Shown: piece after piece, positions 55,186-62,814 of the stretch
Layout of the letters: the number at the start of each line of letters is the position of its first letter
Numbering within the stretch: position 1 is the stretch's first letter
Assembly: GCF_030159955.1 (NCBI RefSeq)
Contig: NZ_BSNK01000001.1
Location: 682,001 to 746,000, forward strand
Reading direction: 5' to 3'
Source of the DNA: Algimonas ampicilliniresistens
GTDB taxonomy: Bacteria; Pseudomonadota; Alphaproteobacteria; Caulobacterales; Maricaulaceae
DNA length: 64,000 bases
The notes under the pieces: model-generated
What the model was told of the DNA's origin: nothing
What the model saw: only the letters and a program-made list of their open reading frames with translations
Database searches by the model: none
Program-made: the position numbers and the translations under genes

Positions 55186-55479
55186 ATGGCGGACACAAAT
55201 TACACACGCGGCGAAATGAACATCGAAGGCCATTCCGATACATACGGTGGCTTCATGAAGTTTTCCAAATATGGCGGCGCAGCGATCATCGTGACGCTGT
55301 TGTTCCCAATCCTGACATTCGGCGCGATGCTGGCATGGCCAACCGCGCTGTTGATCTCTGTCGTGATCGGGATCGTGATCGGCGTGGCGCTCAAATTTAA
55401 AGCACAGTGGTATGCTGTATTGATCGGTTCGTCAGTGTTCTTGGGTGTCGTCATCGCGCTTCTGCTGATGCTGTTTTAA
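55186..55479 (+). CDS. Cytochrome aa3 oxidase subunit IV-like membrane protein
   Basis: A 97-residue protein. The start (NYTRGEMNIEGHSDTYGGFMKFSKYGG) matches the bacterial aa3-type oxidase subunit IV family. That family is usually about 45-70 residues with one helix; here about three membrane helices follow. The frame is open from 55138, but ATG 55186 gives the family start. AAGGA lies upstream. No other oxidase subunit is nearby. The transhydrogenase genes start 150 bases downstream. Confidence 0.75.
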   Translation: MADTNYTRGEMNIEGHSDTYGGFMKFSKYGGAAIIVTLLFPILTFGAMLAWPTALLISVVIGIVIGVALKFKAQWYAVLIGSSVFLGVVIALLLMLF

Positions 55480-55494
55480 GACACGTAAGCTCCT

Positions 55495-55509
55495 GCCTCT
55501 CTGAGAGGC
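55495..55509. other. Palindrome after the subunit IV-like gene
   Basis: GCCTCTC and GAGAGGC flank a central T, 15 bases after the stop. No T-run follows directly. It may act with the hairpin at 55530 to end the upstream message. Confidence 0.35.
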
Positions 55510-55529
55510 GCACGCACAAGCTTTTCGTG

Positions 55530-55556
55530 TTCGCGCATTTGCGCGAAAGATTTTTC
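55530..55556 (+). terminator. Candidate terminator before pntAA
   Basis: TTCGCG and CGCGAA arms (55530-55535 and 55542-55547) close on CATTTG and are followed by AGATTTTT. The stem is short, so termination may be partial. It could also be a binding site of 18-base symmetry upstream of the transhydrogenase operon. Confidence 0.5.
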
Positions 55557-55630
55557 CAACCCGTCGCTTTCAATTGCGACTTGGGGAGAAATTTGCTTTA
55601 TCGGGTCGATGAGTCGCTGAGGGGATCTGC

Positions 55631-56761
55631 GTGAAAATTGCTGTCTTGAAGGAAGTTGCTGGCGCTGAAGCGCGCGTAGCGGCAACGCCAGACACGGTGA
55701 AAGCCTATGTTGCGGCGGGCCATGACGTGGTGGTGGTTAAAGGGGCGGGGGATAAAGCGACCTTCGCGGACGCGCTGTATAAAGAAGCAGGCGCGACGAC
55801 TGCGACCACGAATGCGACCGCCGTCAAAACCGCCGATATTGTTCTGTCGGTCACGGGCGGGGACACCAAACTCCTAACAGCCATGAAAAAAGGCGCGGCC
55901 ATTACGGGTCTGCTGAACCCTACAGACAATCCTAAATATGTTGCGGCAGCCGCCAAGGCGGGCGTCACGGCCTTTGCGCTGGAATATATCCCGCGTATCA
56001 GCCGCGCGCAGTCAATGGATGTCTTGTCGTCGCAGTCGAACCTGTCCGGTTACCGCGCTGTGGTTGAAGGCGCCGGTATTTATGGCCGGGCTTTGCCAAT
56101 GATGATGACGGCGGCAGGCACGATCGCGCCGGCGAAAATCTTCATTATGGGCGTTGGTGTGGCAGGTCTGCAGGCGATTGCGACCGCGCGCCGCCTCGGC
56201 GCTGTCACGACGGCGACCGATGTGCGCCCCGCCACGAAAGAACAGGTCGCCTCGTTAGGCGCGAAATTCATCGCGGTTGAAAATGAAGAATTTAAAGCGG
56301 CAGAAACCGCGGGTGGTTACGCCAAACAGATGAGTGCCGAATATCAGGCGCTGCAAGCAGAGCTGACGGCTAGCCATATTGCTAAGCAGGATATTGTCGT
56401 CACTACGGCCCTGATCCCCGGGCGTGACGCGCCGATCCTCGTAACTAAAAAGATGATCGACACCATGCGGCCCGGCTCGGTCCTCGTTGACTTAGCGGTC
56501 GAACGTGGCGGCAATGTTGAAGGGGCTAAGCCCGGCGAAATCGTCACGACGAAAAATGGCGTTCAGATCGTTGGCCACCTCAATTGGCCATCCCGTATGG
56601 CGTCGGATGCGTCGAACATGTTCGCGCGCAACCTCAAAGCGTTCTTGCCTCTGGTCACAGCAGAAGACGGCAGCTTCGCCCCGGACTGGGTCGATGAAGT
56701 CATCCAAGGGGCCGCTCTGACGCGCGACGGGGCCATCGTGAACGCACGGCTGAAGGGGTAG
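55631..56761 (+). CDS. pntAA: NAD(P) transhydrogenase subunit alpha part 1 (NAD-binding domain)
   Basis: A 376-residue soluble domain I of the proton-translocating transhydrogenase. It binds NAD(H) and passes hydride to NADP at domain III. The N-terminal AVLKEVAGAEARVAATPDTV and the Rossmann block IMGVGVAGLQAIATARRLGAV are diagnostic, as is the TDVRPATKEQVASLGAKF region. It uses GTG at 55631 after GAGGGG. Unlike E. coli, the alpha chain is split into two genes, as is usual in Alphaproteobacteria. It is the first gene of a three-gene operon. Confidence 0.96.
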   Translation: MKIAVLKEVAGAEARVAATPDTVKAYVAAGHDVVVVKGAGDKATFADALYKEAGATTATTNATAVKTADIVLSVTGGDTKLLTAMKKGAAITGLLNPTDNPKYVAAAAKAGVTAFALEYIPRISRAQSMDVLSSQSNLSGYRAVVEGAGIYGRALPMMMTAAGTIAPAKIFIMGVGVAGLQAIATARRLGAVTTATDVRPATKEQVASLGAKFIAVENEEFKAAETAGGYAKQMSAEYQALQAELTASHIAKQDIVVTTALIPGRDAPILVTKKMIDTMRPGSVLVDLAVERGGNVEGAKPGEIVTTKNGVQIVGHLNWPSRMASDASNMFARNLKAFLPLVTAEDGSFAPDWVDEVIQGAALTRDGAIVNARLKG

Positions 56762-56765
56762 GGAT

Positions 56766-57095
56766 ATGACTGCAATGCTCATCATGGCAGGTGGGGCGGC
56801 GGTTAGCCCGCTCGTCTTCCAACTCGCAATTTTTGTGCTGGCGATTTTCGTCGGCTATTATGTTGTTTGGTCGGTGACCCCGGCTCTGCACACGCCGCTC
56901 ATGGCTGTGACGAACGCCATCTCTTCCGTCATCATTGTCGGCGCGCTGATCGCAGTTGCGGCTGGGACGCAAGGCGGCTCGCAAATCTCGACTTGGACCG
57001 GCGTTGTCGCGGTTGCGCTCTGCGCGGTGAACATCTTCGGTGGCTTCCTCGTCACCCAACGTATGCTCGCCATGTATAAAAAGAAGGAGCGCTAA
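56766..57095 (+). CDS. pntAB: NAD(P) transhydrogenase subunit alpha part 2 (membrane)
   Basis: A 109-residue membrane segment with three or four helices (domain II, alpha part), including VGYYVVWSVTPALHTPLMAVTNAISS, the conserved domain II motif. It ends immediately before the pntB start (TAA then GTG), so translation is coupled. Together with PntB it forms the proton channel. Confidence 0.95.
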   Translation: MTAMLIMAGGAAVSPLVFQLAIFVLAIFVGYYVVWSVTPALHTPLMAVTNAISSVIIVGALIAVAAGTQGGSQISTWTGVVAVALCAVNIFGGFLVTQRMLAMYKKKER

Positions 57096-58508
57096 GTGTT
57101 TCAGCTCTCCGCTAATACAGCCGCCGTTCTCTATACGGTCTCCGCTGTTCTCTTCATTCTCGCCCTGCGCGGTCTCAGCTCTCCAGAGACTTCACGGCGT
57201 GGCAACACTTACGGCATGGTCGGTATCGCCATCGCCATCGTCACGACCGTTTTAGTTGCGGGTCTTGGCGGCAAGGGTCTGTTGCTTGCAGGCGGTGGTC
57301 TCGCGGTAGGCGGCACCATAGGCGCGGTCATCGCACGTAAGATTCCGATGACGGATATGCCACAACTGGTTGCGGCCTTTCACAGTCTCGTCGGTTTGGC
57401 GGCGGTTCTCGTCGCTCTGGCCGCGTTCTTCTCGCCCGGCAGTTTTGGTATTCTCGATGCAGACGGCGCGATCAAAGCCGGTAGCTTGGTCGAGCTCTCG
57501 CTCGGTGCAGGCATCGGGGCGATTACCTTCACGGGATCACTGATCGCGTTTGCGAAGCTCAACGGCAATATGTCCGGCTCGCCGATTATGCTGCCCGCGC
57601 GGCATCTGATCAACATCGCCTTAGGCGTGGGTTTCTTCTTCCTCGTGGGGATGTTGATGAGTACGGGCGGCTCTGAGCCGTGGATGATGTGGGCGCTGAT
57701 CGGCATCACGCTGATCCTCGGCTTTACGCTGATCATTCCCATAGGCGGCGCAGACATGCCCGTCGTTGTGTCGATGCTGAACAGCTATTCCGGTTGGGCC
57801 GCTGCCGCGCTCGGTTTCACGCTTGGCAATCTGGCGCTGATCATCACCGGTGCGCTGGTCGGCTCCTCCGGCGCGATCCTGTCTTACATCATGTGTAAGG
57901 CCATGAACCGTAGCTTCATCTCGGTCATTCTCGGTGGTTTTGGTGGCGACGCAGGCAGCGCCGCAGCAGGCGACCAGCCGGAACGTCCGGTTAAGCGCGG
58001 CTCTGCCGAAGACGCCGCGTTCATTATGAAGAACGCGTCCAAAGTTATCATCGTGCCGGGCTACGGTCTCGCCGTCGCGCAGGCGCAACACGCTATTCGC
58101 GAAATGGTCGATAAGCTCAAGGAAGAGGGCGTTGATGTATCCTACGCCATCCACCCTGTCGCAGGCCGGATGCCAGGCCACATGAATGTCCTGCTGGCCG
58201 AAGCGAACGTGCCCTATGATGAAGTGTTTGAGCTCGAAGACATCAATAGCGAATTCGCCAATACGGATGTCGCCTTTGTCATCGGAGCGAACGATGTCAC
58301 TAACCCGGCTGCCAAAACGGATCCGACCTCGCCCATCGCCGGGATGCCAATCCTTGACGTCGATAAGGCCGCAACGGTGCTATTCGTTAAACGGTCTCTT
58401 TCACCGGGCTATGCCGGGATCGACAATGATCTGTTCTATCGGGATAATACGATGATGCTCCTCGCCGACGCGAAGAAGATGGTCGAGGAGATTATCAAGG
58501 CGCTATAG
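57096..58508 (+). CDS. pntB: NAD(P) transhydrogenase subunit beta
   Basis: A 470-residue protein. The N-terminal half has eight or nine membrane helices (domain II). The C-terminal NADP-binding domain III includes KVIIVPGYGLAVAQAQH, YAIHPVAGRMPGHMNVLLAEA, VIGANDVTNPAA and KRSLSPGYAGIDN. The start is GTG at 57096, directly after the pntAB stop. The complex uses the proton gradient to make NADPH. A hairpin follows. Confidence 0.96.
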   Translation: MFQLSANTAAVLYTVSAVLFILALRGLSSPETSRRGNTYGMVGIAIAIVTTVLVAGLGGKGLLLAGGGLAVGGTIGAVIARKIPMTDMPQLVAAFHSLVGLAAVLVALAAFFSPGSFGILDADGAIKAGSLVELSLGAGIGAITFTGSLIAFAKLNGNMSGSPIMLPARHLINIALGVGFFFLVGMLMSTGGSEPWMMWALIGITLILGFTLIIPIGGADMPVVVSMLNSYSGWAAAALGFTLGNLALIITGALVGSSGAILSYIMCKAMNRSFISVILGGFGGDAGSAAAGDQPERPVKRGSAEDAAFIMKNASKVIIVPGYGLAVAQAQHAIREMVDKLKEEGVDVSYAIHPVAGRMPGHMNVLLAEANVPYDEVFELEDINSEFANTDVAFVIGANDVTNPAAKTDPTSPIAGMPILDVDKAATVLFVKRSLSPGYAGIDNDLFYRDNTMMLLADAKKMVEEIIKAL

Positions 58509-58523
58509 CTTTGCTCGCTAGAG

Positions 58524-58545
58524 CATGCGCCCCGAAGGGCCCATG
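58524..58545 (+). terminator. Hairpin after pntB
   Basis: Nine-base arms with one mismatch enclose a CGAA tetraloop, 16 bases after the pntB stop. An AT-rich stretch follows rather than a clean T-run. It probably marks the 3' end of the pnt message. Confidence 0.5.
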
Positions 58546-58640
58546 TCAGTATTCATATTTAAATGAGCTTGCTTGCCAATCAGGTGGGGTTGACGGAAGC
58601 CAGAGGCCCTGCCGCTGTAACAAACTCTATTGAGCTAACC

Positions 58641-59276
58641 TTAACCCCCAGCCACTTTCATCCCCTGACGTTCCAATGCCAGCAAAACGCCGTCATCTTT
58701 TTCCATCTCTCGCTGGTGCACCGCGAGGTTCGGATAATCCTCTAGCTGTAGCGGCGTGCGTTCGATCCAGCGCATGACGATGTAGAGATAGGCGTCGGCA
58801 TAGCTTCTGGCTTCGAGCAGCCACGGACCGTCCGTCTCTTCGATCTGGGCATCAAGCCGTTTAAAATACGCGTCTAGCCGGGCGTAAGTCTTATGCCGGA
58901 CGACTTTTTCGGTCTGCGGTGTGTCGGCGAAAGTGCTGGGCGCAAAATGGCCTTTGAAGGCGGCGTGAACTTCGGACGACAGATAGCTGAGCGCTTCGGC
59001 TTCTTTTCGACCGAGCGGGGCTTTGCGAGAGAAATGGTCCATGTCGCCACCACCGAATGCTGCGCCAATATAGGCAAGGATCGCCGTTGCCTCGGTCAGC
59101 ACATCACCGTCATCAAACACCAAGGCCGGAACCTGACCTTTAGGATTGATTGCCAGGTAGCTCTCTTGTTTATGTTCGCCACGTTCCAAAAGAACAACAT
59201 CAATCGGGGCCTTCGACCAAGCGATGGCGATATTCGGGGCGAGGGCGCAGGTGCCGGCGAGCGTATAAAGTTTCAT
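58641..59276 (-). CDS. Glutathione S-transferase
   Basis: A 211-residue beta/theta-like GST. The N-terminal thioredoxin fold reads LYTLAGTCALAPNIAIAWS, with NPKGQVPALVFDDGDVLTEATAIL as the glutathione-binding part. The helical domain includes RSYADAYLYIVMRWIER. The active residue is probably in the TCAL segment. It is divergent from the EamA transporter gene, with 105 bases between them containing a small inverted repeat. Confidence 0.9.
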   Translation of the reverse strand: MKLYTLAGTCALAPNIAIAWSKAPIDVVLLERGEHKQESYLAINPKGQVPALVFDDGDVLTEATAILAYIGAAFGGGDMDHFSRKAPLGRKEAEALSYLSSEVHAAFKGHFAPSTFADTPQTEKVVRHKTYARLDAYFKRLDAQIEETDGPWLLEARSYADAYLYIVMRWIERTPLQLEDYPNLAVHQREMEKDDGVLLALERQGMKVAGG

Positions 59277-59320
59277 GGCGAGTCTTTCGTCGAGTGATCT
59301 GATGCAGCCCTATCACAGCT

Positions 59321-59335
59321 TGATCGTTCCGATCA
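59321..59335. promoter_or_regulatory. Inverted repeat between the GST and EamA genes
   Basis: TGATCG and CGATCA flank TTC in the middle of the 105-base divergent region. It is a candidate operator for either gene. Confidence 0.35.
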
Positions 59336-59347
59336 CCAAAAGCTGAC

Positions 59348-59376
59348 CTGACGTGACAGCAAACCACGCCTATAGG
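59348..59376 (+). promoter_or_regulatory. Possible promoter of a leaderless EamA transcript
   Basis: CTGACG (59348-59353), a 17-base gap and TATAGG (59371-59376) resemble -35/-10 boxes and lie so close to the ATG at 59382 that transcription would begin at or near the start codon. No ribosome binding site is visible. The -10 box lies in the palindrome GCCTATAGGC (59368-59377). Confidence 0.35.
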
Positions 59377-59381
59377 CGCGC

Positions 59382-60248
59382 ATGGTCTCCATCCGACAGA
59401 CAATTATCCTCACCACCTTCGCCCTGATCGCTTTCGCCGGGAATTCCGTATTGGCGCGTTTGGCGCTGGTGGACGGCGCGATTGGGGTGGGGTCTTACAC
59501 GACCATTCGTCTTCTATCGGGTGCGGTTGTTCTGGCCCTGATCGTTGGGGTCCGATCGTCCAAAACTTCAGGAAGTTGGAACGGGGCGTTGGCCCTATTG
59601 GGTTACGCAGCTTTATTCTCATTGGCCTATCTTGAGCTTTCGACCGGCATGGGTGCGTTGATCCTGTTCGCGAGTGTTCAAATTACGATGATTGGTTGGG
59701 CCTTCCTACGCGGGGAACGGCTGGGTTTGATACAAAGCTTAGGTGTTCTGGCCGCCGTGGCGGGACTGGTTTGGCTGCTATTGCCGGGATTGGCGCGGCC
59801 AGATCCGCTGGCTGCAGCTCTGATGATCGGGTCGGGCGCCTGTTGGGGCGTCTATTCTCTGATGGGACGCGGCGGCGGGGCGCCCACGGCCGTCACAGCG
59901 GGAAATTTCGTTCGGGCGAGCATTCTTGCGCTCCCGCTCTTTGGTGCATGGCTTATCTTAGGCTCAGAAACGTCGCCCAGCGGGGAGGGTGTTGTGCTGG
60001 CTGTCGCGTCGGGCGCGCTGACATCCGGCCTCGGCTATGTGATCTGGTATCGCGCCCTGAAGGGACTTTCAGCGGCGCGAGCAGGGATCGTTCAATTGCT
60101 GGTGCCACCGCTCGCGGCTCTGGGCGGCATCATTCTATTGAGTGAGCCGCTGACAGGACGCTTTATAATAGCGAGCGCGATGATCCTTGCGGGTATCGCG
60201 CTCGCCGTTTCGAAACAGCGTAGGGCTGGTTACGCGAATTCGAAATAG
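59382..60248 (+). CDS. EamA/DMT-family transporter
   Basis: A 288-residue inner-membrane transporter with ten predicted helices in two EamA repeats. Repeat 1 opens with ALIAFAGNSVLARLAL and repeat 2 with SGACWGVYSLMGRGGG. The family exports amino acids or other small metabolites, and the substrate cannot be told. Its last 19 bases overlap the end of the pirin gene on the other strand, so the two messages are antisense at their ends. Confidence 0.9.
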   Translation: MVSIRQTIILTTFALIAFAGNSVLARLALVDGAIGVGSYTTIRLLSGAVVLALIVGVRSSKTSGSWNGALALLGYAALFSLAYLELSTGMGALILFASVQITMIGWAFLRGERLGLIQSLGVLAAVAGLVWLLLPGLARPDPLAAALMIGSGACWGVYSLMGRGGGAPTAVTAGNFVRASILALPLFGAWLILGSETSPSGEGVVLAVASGALTSGLGYVIWYRALKGLSAARAGIVQLLVPPLAALGGIILLSEPLTGRFIIASAMILAGIALAVSKQRRAGYANSK

Positions 60249-61015
60249 AGCAGTTCGGCACCGTCGCCGCGGCTCATCTCCAACCGTCCGCCTTCGCGAA
60301 TGGCCAAACCGTCACCGCGCCGCATTTCCTCACCATTAATGGTGATAGAGCCAGTGGCGAGTTGCACCCAACCGCGTGTGCCGTCCCCCATCTCGTGAGA
60401 AATGGCCTGATCACCGTTCAGCGTCGCCGCATAAATATCGGCATCTGAACGGATCGTCATCGAACCGTCCCGACCGTTGGGCGACAAGAACAGAGCCAGT
60501 TTTCCGTCCTTGTCCTCGGGCCGGATATCCAGCGTGTCATAGCGCGGGGTCGCGCCGGATACGTTCGGGATCAGCCAGACTTGCAGCAACCGCATCGGGT
60601 CGGTTTCGCTTGGGTTGAATTCGCTATGGGTTACGCCGGAACCAGCGCTCATATATTGAACGCCGCCAGCCCCCACGGTCGACCCATTGCCCATACTATC
60701 GCGGTGTTGCAGCGCCCCCTCCAGAATATAAGAGAAAATCTCCGCATCCTTATGGGGGTGCATGGGAAAGCCGCCGCCGCCCGCGATAATGTCATCATTG
60801 ATGACGCGCAGGCTCTCAAACCCCATATGCTCTGGGTCGAAATAGTTAGCGAAAGAAAAGCTAAAGGCCGAGCGCAGCCAGCCGTGATTGGCTTTGCCGC
60901 GCGCTTCCTCTGGGCGCAGCACCAGTCCGGACGCCAGTTTTGACGGTGTTGTTTTTGCGATCGTGGGCGTCGCCGTTGCGGCCACAGCCGTGGCGAGTGT
61001 TGTTCGTCTGGTCAT
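60230..61015 (-). CDS. Pirin-family protein with a Tat-like N-terminus
   Basis: A 261-residue double-cupin protein. The metal set matches pirin: H86 and H88 (MHPHKDAE), H130 and E132 (THSEF). YhhW-like pirins act as quercetin dioxygenases or redox sensors. Unusually, about 35 residues precede the core and begin TRRTTLATAVAATATPTIA, which resembles a twin-arginine signal. If real, this pirin is periplasmic. AAAGGA selects ATG 61015. The azoR gene lies upstream on the same strand, 36 bases away, suggesting one operon. Confidence 0.88.
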   Translation of the reverse strand: MTRRTTLATAVAATATPTIAKTTPSKLASGLVLRPEEARGKANHGWLRSAFSFSFANYFDPEHMGFESLRVINDDIIAGGGGFPMHPHKDAEIFSYILEGALQHRDSMGNGSTVGAGGVQYMSAGSGVTHSEFNPSETDPMRLLQVWLIPNVSGATPRYDTLDIRPEDKDGKLALFLSPNGRDGSMTIRSDADIYAATLNGDQAISHEMGDGTRGWVQLATGSITINGEEMRRGDGLAIREGGRLEMSRGDGAELLYFEFA

Positions 61016-61051
61016 GGTGAAGTCCTTTCTCATTCGTTGTTTGACTTCGTT

Positions 61052-61648
61052 TCAGGCTGCGAGAGCGCGGACCTGATCTTTGGTTTGTTCGATTTTGTCG
61101 GGGCCGCTGGCCATTAACTGGTCGGCGGCAATGATCTCCACATCGGTAATGCCAATGAAGCCGAGTACGTGGCGGAGGTAGGGCGTGGCGAAGTCGATAT
61201 CGCTACCGACTTTAGTCCCGCCGGACGCGACCAAAATAACGGCGCGTTTTCCGTCGAGTAGTCCAACCGGTCCTTTATCCGTGTAGCGGAAGGTCAACCC
61301 CGCCCGCGCGACCTGATCCACCCAGAGCTTGAGCGCGGCCGGGATACCGAAATTATAGATCGGCGTGCTGATCACCAAAAGCTCATTGCGCTTTAGCTCG
61401 TCGACCAAGCGGTCTGACGTAGCCAAGACGGCGCGGTTGTCAGTCGTGCGATCCCCGTCCGGCGTGAAATTGGCTGTAATCCAATCTTGGGTCACGAGCG
61501 GCAGGCCATCGCTTGTGTCGCGGGTCTCCACGCGCACAGCACGACGTTCTGCGATCCGGTCAATATAGAGATCGGCGAGTTCGCGGCTGATCGAGCCGTC
61601 CTTGCGGGCAGAGGCGTCGATACGAAGAATGTTGAGTGGCTGGGTCAT
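61052..61648 (-). CDS. azoR: FMN-dependent NADH-azoreductase/quinone reductase
   Basis: A 198-residue flavodoxin-like oxidoreductase. It starts LRIDASARKDGSISRELAD (phosphate loop of FMN binding) and contains STPIYNFGIPAALKLWVDQVARAGLTF, the AzoR signature, and ASGGTKVGSDIDF. It reduces quinones and azo compounds by two electrons. AGGAAA precedes the ATG. It is divergent from a LysR gene, a common arrangement for regulator and target, and it precedes the pirin gene. Confidence 0.94.
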   Translation of the reverse strand: MTQPLNILRIDASARKDGSISRELADLYIDRIAERRAVRVETRDTSDGLPLVTQDWITANFTPDGDRTTDNRAVLATSDRLVDELKRNELLVISTPIYNFGIPAALKLWVDQVARAGLTFRYTDKGPVGLLDGKRAVILVASGGTKVGSDIDFATPYLRHVLGFIGITDVEIIAADQLMASGPDKIEQTKDQVRALAA

Positions 61649-61682
61649 GCGTGTTTCCTAAGTAGTCGTCTAATTACGTGAT

Positions 61683-61706
61683 GCTTATCTATGTGTTGTG
61701 GATAGC
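61683..61706. promoter_or_regulatory. LysR-type T-N11-A box in the azoR/LysR gap
   Basis: TATC (61686-61689), eleven bases, then GATA (61701-61704), flanked by GC on both sides, forms an inverted repeat of the T-N11-A type bound by LysR regulators. It lies about 40 bases before azoR and 50 before the LysR gene. Confidence 0.5.
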
Positions 61707-61723
61707 ATTCATAAGCCGTGTTG

Positions 61724-61754
61724 ATCGCAAGTCATTGTTGCGATAACTGCAACA
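61724..61754. promoter_or_regulatory. Overlapping inverted repeats before the LysR gene
   Basis: ATCGCAA-N7-TTGCGAT (61724-61744) is a perfect inverted repeat. Its right arm also pairs with a third half-site, as TGTTGC-N7-GCAACA (61736-61754). The result is three alternating GCAA/TTGC half-sites with 7-base spacers ending just before the LysR ATG, which is likely an autoregulation site. Confidence 0.5.
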
Positions 61755-61755
61755 A

Positions 61756-62667
61756 ATGGATCGTTTTACTGAAGCCGAAATGTTCGTCAAAACCATTGAG
61801 GCGGGCAGCATCACGGCGGCGGCTGAGGCGCTCTCCGTTGATAAGTCTGGCGTCTCCCGCCGCCTCAAATCCTTGGAGCAGCGTCTGGGGATCAAACTGC
61901 TCAATCGGTCGACACGAATGTTGTCGCTCACAGATGCGGGACGCAGCTATTATGAGCGGGCGCAGGGTTTACTCAGGGCTTGGCGCGAAATGGAAGACGA
62001 TGCCAGCGGCGCTGATTGTGCGCTCGCAGGGCCTATTCGGATCGCCGCCCCTCTTTCATTCGGCCTGTCACAGCTCGGCCCAGCCTTGATCGACTTCCAA
62101 CATGATCATCCGGATATTGCGCTCGATGTGGACTTCTCTGATCGCAAGGTGGACCTGATCGCGGAAGGGATTGACTTAGCGGTACGGATTGGTCGGTTAG
62201 ATGATAGTGCGCTGGTGGCGCGTAAACTGGCGGATGTGCGCATGCTCTGCGCTGCGTCCCCTGACTGGTTAGAACACCATGGTCCGGTGCAATCTATTGA
62301 CGATCTGAACGGCGCGCCGGAACTGAGTTACCGGCTACGCACCGCCCGAAGCTGGCCCTACCGCGCTCCAGACGGTCAGCGCGGCACCCTATCCACAACC
62401 TCTGTGATGCAAGCCAGCAATGGCGATTTTCTGACAGACGCGGCTATTGCTGGACTGGGGATCGTGATCCAGCCAGATTTTATCCTTTGCGACGCCGTGC
62501 GGGCTGGGCAGCTTCTGCCGATGCTGCCAGACTATATTTTCGACGCCCCGAGCGTGTATGCCGTCTGGTCGCCAACCCGGCATATGCCTCGCCGAGTTCG
62601 GATGCTGGTCGACACATTGGCGGACCGTTTTGGCGGCATCGCGCCGTGGTCCTTGGCTGCCAGATAA
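61756..62667 (+). CDS. LysR-family transcriptional regulator
   Basis: A 303-residue regulator. The N-terminal winged helix is typical of LysR (MFVKTIEAGSITAAAEALSVDKSGVSRRLKSLEQRLGIKLLNRSTR). The effector domain has GPIRIAAPLSFG and LDVDFSDRKVDLIAEGIDLAVRIG, which place it in the CrgA/DsdC-like subgroup. It is divergent from azoR-pirin and probably controls them. The effector is perhaps a quinone or electrophile. The start lies directly after overlapping inverted repeats. Confidence 0.94.
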   Translation: MDRFTEAEMFVKTIEAGSITAAAEALSVDKSGVSRRLKSLEQRLGIKLLNRSTRMLSLTDAGRSYYERAQGLLRAWREMEDDASGADCALAGPIRIAAPLSFGLSQLGPALIDFQHDHPDIALDVDFSDRKVDLIAEGIDLAVRIGRLDDSALVARKLADVRMLCAASPDWLEHHGPVQSIDDLNGAPELSYRLRTARSWPYRAPDGQRGTLSTTSVMQASNGDFLTDAAIAGLGIVIQPDFILCDAVRAGQLLPMLPDYIFDAPSVYAVWSPTRHMPRRVRMLVDTLADRFGGIAPWSLAAR

Positions 62668-62737
62668 CGCCTCATTCTGAGTAGTGTGACAAGTTTGCTA
62701 CAGTGAATGCGCAATTATAGGCGCGACGTTACTGACA

Positions 62738-62749
62738 TGACCTAGGTCA
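62738..62749. promoter_or_regulatory. Palindrome upstream of the TonB receptor
   Basis: TGACCTAGGTCA is a perfect 12-base palindrome, 65 bases before the receptor start. It is a possible operator, but I cannot assign it to a regulator family. Confidence 0.4.
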
Positions 62750-62814
62750 AATTGGCAGGGTTCGACGCCAGACATAGCAGATTGACTATCTGACTGTGAA
62801 AAGGGGACCTTCCA

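Noticed and set aside
57621-58181. 186-residue minus-strand frame in pntB
   Set aside because: Antisense to a certain gene, with shadow-type composition.
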